Source: Saccharopolyspora elongata (lineage in GTDB: Bacteria; Actinomycetota; Actinomycetes; Mycobacteriales; Pseudonocardiaceae). From it: a DNA stretch of 64,000 nucleotides. This document shows, piece after piece, positions 60,513-64,000 of the stretch (positions within the stretch are counted from its first letter, which is position 1; each line of letters starts with the position of its first letter). Under the pieces are notes generated by a model, which was not told the origin of the DNA, did no database searches, and saw only the letters and a list, made by a program, of their open reading frames with translations. The position numbers and the translations under genes are program-made. The DNA lies in the NCBI RefSeq assembly GCF_004348985.1, contig NZ_SMKW01000035.1, forward strand, positions 37,373 to 101,372. Reading direction: 5' to 3'.

Positions 60513-62107
60513 AAACCGGGGCAACCGATCCGCTGGCCGTGGCGCGGGCGCCCGGGTTCCGCGCGGCACTGCGCGCCTTCGCCCGGGAGCGCCTTCCCGG
60601 AGCCATGGTCCCGGGGCGGATCGAGGTCGGCGGCCGGTTTCCCGACGGGCTGACCGGAACCGCGTACGCCGCGCCGACCGGTCCGGTCGAAGCCCGGCTG
60701 GTCGGCATCTGGCAGGACGTGCTCGGCGTGCACCGGGTCGGCGTCGCGGACGACTTCTTCGATCTGGGCGGCACTTCCCTGACCGCCGCGGCCTTGCTGG
60801 ACCGGGTGCGGGACGAGTGCGGCGTTGAAATCGGGCCGCACGAGCTGTACGCGGGGCCCGTCATCGCGGAGCTGGCGCGGTTGGTCGGCGAAGAAGCCGT
60901 TCCCAGCGACCGATCGCGCGGAATCGACCCCGACGCCCTGGCTGCGGAAGCGCTGCTGCCGGACGACGTCCGGCCGGGTCGGGTAGCCGAGCCGGTCGCG
61001 CCCTTCCGGAATGTCGTGCTGACCGGCGCGACCGGGTTCGTGGGCGCGTTCCTGCTCCGCGACGTGCTGGACCGCTCCGATGCCGACGTGCACGTCGTCG
61101 TGCGGGCTGGCGACCGGGACGGTGCCGTGAACCGGGTCCGGAAGAACCTGGCCGCGTACGGTCTGTGGCGCAGGGCAGATGCACGACGTCTGGTCGGGAT
61201 CCCCGCCGACCTCAGCCGCCCCTACCTCGGTCTGGATCGTCCCGCGTACGAGGAACTGGCACGGCGGGCCGATCTGGTGCTGCACAGCGGCGCCGGGACC
61301 AGCGCCGTGCTTTCCTACCGGCAGCTCAAGACGACGAATGTGCTGGGAACATTGGAAGTCCTGCGGCTGGCGTGCCGAGGTCGAGTGAAACCGGTGCACT
61401 ACGTGTCATCGCTCGAGGTGTTCCCCGATGCCCTGGGCGTGCGGCCTTTCGGCGAGGCGGAACCTCCTGATGTGGACGGTGTGATCAGCGGTCGTGCGCA
61501 GACCAAGTGGGTGGCGGACCGCCTCGTCGCGCAGGCCGGGCGGCGCGGCCTCCCGGTCGCGATCCACCGCCCGGGGCAGGTCGTCGGGGGTCGAGCGACC
61601 GGGGCCTGCCCGCCGGAGCTGTTCTTGTGCGCCTGGCTGAAGGGCTGCATCCAGCTGGGCTCGGCGCCGGAGCTGGACCTGTTCGTCGACGCGGTTCCGG
61701 TCGACTTCGTCGCTGCGTCCATCGCGCGAATCGCGTTGAGCGGAACGGGGTTGGGCCGAGCGCACCACCTGCCGGGTGCTCCGCCCGTGCGCTGGGCGGA
61801 GCTCGTGGACCTGCTGAGCGATTCGGGGTATCGGGTGTCGCGCAAGCCGTACGGGGAGTGGCGTAGGGATTTGCGCGTTGCGGTGGAAGCCGGCGCGGAG
61901 AATGCACTGCTCCCGTTCCTGCCGCTGTTGGGCGAGGAAGGACCGGCGCCGGACCTGCCGCTCCGACGTGTCGGTCACCCATTCGAGGCGGATCGGGCGG
62001 GCGGCTCGGAAACAGCTCCTCCGGTGGGCGTCTCGGAACTGATATCGAGTTGTCTGGACTACCTGGTCGCGATCGGGAACCTGGAGCCGCCGATGGCTGC
62101 TGGGTGA
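60509..62107 (+). CDS. NRPS fragment: A-domain tail, PCP, thioester-reductase domain
   Basis: 532 residues. The first ~60 residues (RAFARERLPGAMVPGRIEVGGRFPDGLTGTAY) are the A9-A10 part of the split A-domain, but the A10 Lys (NGK) is missing. A PCP follows with DDFFDLGGTSLTAAALLD. The C-terminal domain (about 168-515) is a thioester reductase: NVVLTGATGFVGAFLLRDVL, VKPVHYVSSLEVF, but the YxxxK motif reads SGRAQTKWVADRLV, so the catalytic Tyr is Arg. ATG overlaps the previous stop (ATGA). If active it would release an aldehyde or alcohol; the substitution makes this uncertain. Confidence 0.85.
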   Translation: MKTGATDPLAVARAPGFRAALRAFARERLPGAMVPGRIEVGGRFPDGLTGTAYAAPTGPVEARLVGIWQDVLGVHRVGVADDFFDLGGTSLTAAALLDRVRDECGVEIGPHELYAGPVIAELARLVGEEAVPSDRSRGIDPDALAAEALLPDDVRPGRVAEPVAPFRNVVLTGATGFVGAFLLRDVLDRSDADVHVVVRAGDRDGAVNRVRKNLAAYGLWRRADARRLVGIPADLSRPYLGLDRPAYEELARRADLVLHSGAGTSAVLSYRQLKTTNVLGTLEVLRLACRGRVKPVHYVSSLEVFPDALGVRPFGEAEPPDVDGVISGRAQTKWVADRLVAQAGRRGLPVAIHRPGQVVGGRATGACPPELFLCAWLKGCIQLGSAPELDLFVDAVPVDFVAASIARIALSGTGLGRAHHLPGAPPVRWAELVDLLSDSGYRVSRKPYGEWRRDLRVAVEAGAENALLPFLPLLGEEGPAPDLPLRRVGHPFEADRAGGSETAPPVGVSELISSCLDYLVAIGNLEPPMAAG

Positions 62108-62352
62108 GTTGAGCATTTCCAACCTCGTTTTGGGTGGCGGTGTTCGAATTGCTGCAATAATGCGGAATTCGGTTGCTTCGTTCGCTGTCGGGTGGCATTC
62201 GAGCACTCGTGAAATCCCGTGCGGGTCATGTGGGTGTCGCATGGTTTCCGCTGTCGCTGAAAGGTGCGCCTGGGGTGATCGCAGCTGTTTGTTTTCGGAT
62301 GTTGGCGTTCTAACGTTGCAGTGGAAATCCGGCTGGACTGGTGAGGTTTGCC
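62108..62352. promoter_or_regulatory. AT-richer gap before the last NRPS gene
   Basis: The 245 bp are distinctly richer in T than the flanking genes and contain no gene; a promoter for the NRPS gene at 62353 is likely here. No operator or hairpin comparable to the others was found. Confidence 0.4.
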
Positions 62353-64000
62353 GTGACCGCTAAGAAATCAGCAGTCGAGGACATTCTCCCGCTTACCCCG
62401 CTGCAAGAGGGGTTGCTGTTCCACGCCTGGTACGACGAGCAAGGGCCCGACGTCTACATCGTCCAGCTGTGCGTCGAGCTCGAAGGCGATTGCGACGTCC
62501 CGAGGTTGCGGGCGGCCGCTCAGGCGTTGGTGGACCGGCACGCGAGCTTGCGCGCGGCGTTCGTGCGCCGCGGTGGCCGGGGGCCGGTGCAGGTGATCGC
62601 CCGGCGGGTGCGGGTGCCTTGGCGGAAGCTCGACCTGGTGGCGGCGGCCGATCCGGAGTCCGCCTTCGCGGATGTCCTTGCGGCGGACCGGAACGAGCGG
62701 TTCGACATGGGGAGACCGCCGCTGGTGCGCTTCATGGCGGTGCGGTTCGCCGCTGACCGCGTCCGCCTGGTGATGACGTGCCACCACGCCCTGTTCGACG
62801 GTTGGTCGCTGCCGATCGTGGTCGATGAGCTGGTCGAGCTGTACTCCCGCGACGGCGACGCCAGCGGGCTCCCGCCGGCTCCGGCGTGGCGGGAGTATTT
62901 GGCGTGGTTGTCCGATCAGGACGGTCCGGGGGCTGTTCGGGTGTGGGCCGATGCCCTTGCGGGGGTGGAACAGCCGACTTTGGTGGCTCCGGGCGCGGGT
63001 CGGGACGGAGTGGTGCCGTGTCGCGCGGTGGCTGATGTCTCGACGGGTTTGCTGGGCGGTTTGCGGTGTCTGGCGGCTGAGCGTGGTGTGACGCTGTCGT
63101 CGGTGGTTCAGGTTGCTTGGGGGGTGTTGCTCGGCGGGTTGGTCGGCTGCGGGGACGTGGTTTTCGGCTCTGTGGTGGCGGTTCGCCCCCCGGAGGTCCG
63201 GGGTGTCGAGTCGCTGGTGGGGTTGTGCGTCAACACGGTTCCGGCGCGGGTTCGGTGGTCGTCTGGGACGCGTGTTGGAGATTTGCTGGCGGAGGTTCAA
63301 TCCGCGCAGATCGGGTTGATGCCGTACCGGCATGTGGGGCTGCCGGAGATCCAGGGTGCGCTGGGTGTTGGTGAGCTGTTCGACTCGGTGGTCATCTTCG
63401 AGAACTACCCGACCAAGCCAGGAACGGCTGTCGAAGCGGCAGCGGGGCCTTCGCTGCGCGTCGCGAACGTCGAAGGTCTCGACTCGACGCATTACGGGTT
63501 GGCGTTGGTGGTGCTGCCGGGGGACGAGCAGCTGACGTTGCGCCTGGACTACCGGCCGGATTGCTTCACCACGGAGGAAGCGGAACTGGTCCTGCGGCGG
63601 TTGGTGCGCGTGCTGGAGTCGATGGCGGCTGACTCCGACATGCTCGTGGCGGACATCGACATCCTCACCGACGAAGAGCGGTACCAGCTGCTTGAGGTGT
63701 GGAACGGGCAAGGTGTGGTCGCAGCCGAGTCGACCTTGCCGGAGCTGTTCGAGGCCCAGGTTGCGGAGTCGCCGGATGCCACTGCGGTGGTGTGCGGCGG
63801 TGAGTTGGTGTCGTATGCGGAGCTCAACGCTCGGGCGAATCGGCTTGCTCGGTGTCTGATCGGTCGTGGTGTCGGGCCGGGTTGTGTTGTGGGGCTTGCG
63901 GTTCCGCGGTCGGTTGAGATGGTCGTGGCGGTGTGGGCGGTGCTCAAGGCGGGTGCTGCGTATTTGCCGGTCGATCCGGGCTTTCCGGCCGAGCGGATCG
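62353..64000 (+). CDS. NRPS with condensation and adenylation domains, cut by the window end
   Basis: 549 codons are present from GTG 62353 (GGTGAGG upstream; GTG 62341 is an alternative). Condensation domain residues ~8-440: ILPLTPLQEGLLFHA, CHHALFDGWSLPIVV (HHxxxDG), SVVAVRPPEVRGVESLVGLCVNTVP. Adenylation domain starts about residue 465 (LFEAQVAESPDATAVVCGGE, YAELNARANRLA, AVWAVLKAGAAYLPVDPGFP) and is open at the edge. It starts with a C-domain, so it receives an acyl or peptidyl group from another protein, possibly the upstream PCP or the ACP-bound acyl chain. Confidence 0.92.
   Translation, partial: MTAKKSAVEDILPLTPLQEGLLFHAWYDEQGPDVYIVQLCVELEGDCDVPRLRAAAQALVDRHASLRAAFVRRGGRGPVQVIARRVRVPWRKLDLVAAADPESAFADVLAADRNERFDMGRPPLVRFMAVRFAADRVRLVMTCHHALFDGWSLPIVVDELVELYSRDGDASGLPPAPAWREYLAWLSDQDGPGAVRVWADALAGVEQPTLVAPGAGRDGVVPCRAVADVSTGLLGGLRCLAAERGVTLSSVVQVAWGVLLGGLVGCGDVVFGSVVAVRPPEVRGVESLVGLCVNTVPARVRWSSGTRVGDLLAEVQSAQIGLMPYRHVGLPEIQGALGVGELFDSVVIFENYPTKPGTAVEAAAGPSLRVANVEGLDSTHYGLALVVLPGDEQLTLRLDYRPDCFTTEEAELVLRRLVRVLESMAADSDMLVADIDILTDEERYQLLEVWNGQGVVAAESTLPELFEAQVAESPDATAVVCGGELVSYAELNARANRLARCLIGRGVGPGCVVGLAVPRSVEMVVAVWAVLKAGAAYLPVDPGFPAERI

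Noticed and set aside
62368..63711. A 447-codon minus-strand frame opposite the last NRPS gene
   Set aside because: It is the antisense shadow of the condensation domain, whose C motifs are intact on the plus strand.
1..64000. tRNA, rRNA, CRISPR array, prophage or intact transposase genes
   Set aside because: No cloverleaf, ribosomal sequence, regular spacer-repeat array or transposase/integrase motif was recognised on either strand.

Overview
The window is high-GC actinobacterial DNA, most likely from a Pseudonocardiaceae genome such as Saccharopolyspora; this placement is inference. Grounds: strong GC bias at third codon positions, frequent GTG starts and ATGA/TGATG gene overlaps, an XRE-DUF397 (Scr1-type) pair, DUF3040 and DUF2795 proteins, a WXG-type polymorphic toxin, cysteine-rich actinobacterial leader peptides and a large biosynthetic cluster. 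I see no rRNA, tRNA, CRISPR array or intact insertion sequence.

Left part (1-31 kb): mostly unlinked small transcription units. In order: a secreted CocE/S15-type hydrolase (truncated by the window edge); a DUF397/XRE regulatory pair; an EndoU-toxin/immunity pair; two tandem paralogous methyltransferases under a divergent TetR regulator with a clear operator; an AbgT transporter with an M20 amidohydrolase and a divergent Lrp-type regulator; GntR and RpiR regulators; a four-gene permease/glutamine-synthetase-like/amidohydrolase/M20 catabolic operon; an MBL-fold hydrolase and MFS exporter; a LysR regulator beside a secreted M9 collagenase; a transketolase; an RsbW-like ATPase; a class III aminotransferase. 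Several genes end in strong hairpin terminators.

Middle (31-41 kb): an Acg-type nitroreductase, an FMN reductase (SsuE-like) preceded by a cysteine leader peptide, a TPR-containing XRE regulator with three small genes, a polar amino-acid ABC transporter whose binding-protein gene has its own cysteine leader peptide, and an FAD aromatic hydroxylase. A 1.7-kb stretch without recognisable genes follows.

Right part (42.4 kb to the end): a biosynthetic gene cluster that continues past the window. Two tandem regulators are followed by a discrete (type II-like) acyl-chain assembly set: two ACPs, two ketosynthases with an active-site Cys and two without, a double-hotdog dehydratase, a FabG ketoreductase, a double-hotdog thioesterase-like protein and an alpha/beta hydrolase. 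Mixed in are three consecutive DsrE/DsrF/DsrH (TusBCD-like) sulfur-relay genes and a thioredoxin-fold (HCCA-type) isomerase. An acyl-CoA/acyl-ACP ligase then leads into NRPS genes. One NRPS adenylation domain contains both a luciferase-like monooxygenase and a methyltransferase and is split across two genes; a PCP-reductase protein and a C-A NRPS follow. The inferred product is a reduced or polyene-type acyl chain joined to a modified peptide, possibly with sulfur chemistry.

The least explained feature is a family of six dispersed 80-255-bp elements. They have short terminal inverted repeats and an internal stem structure whose pairing is preserved by compensatory changes between copies. Three copies lie inside the biosynthetic cluster, two of them starting exactly at the stop codon of the preceding gene, and one lies between a leader peptide and the gene it should control.
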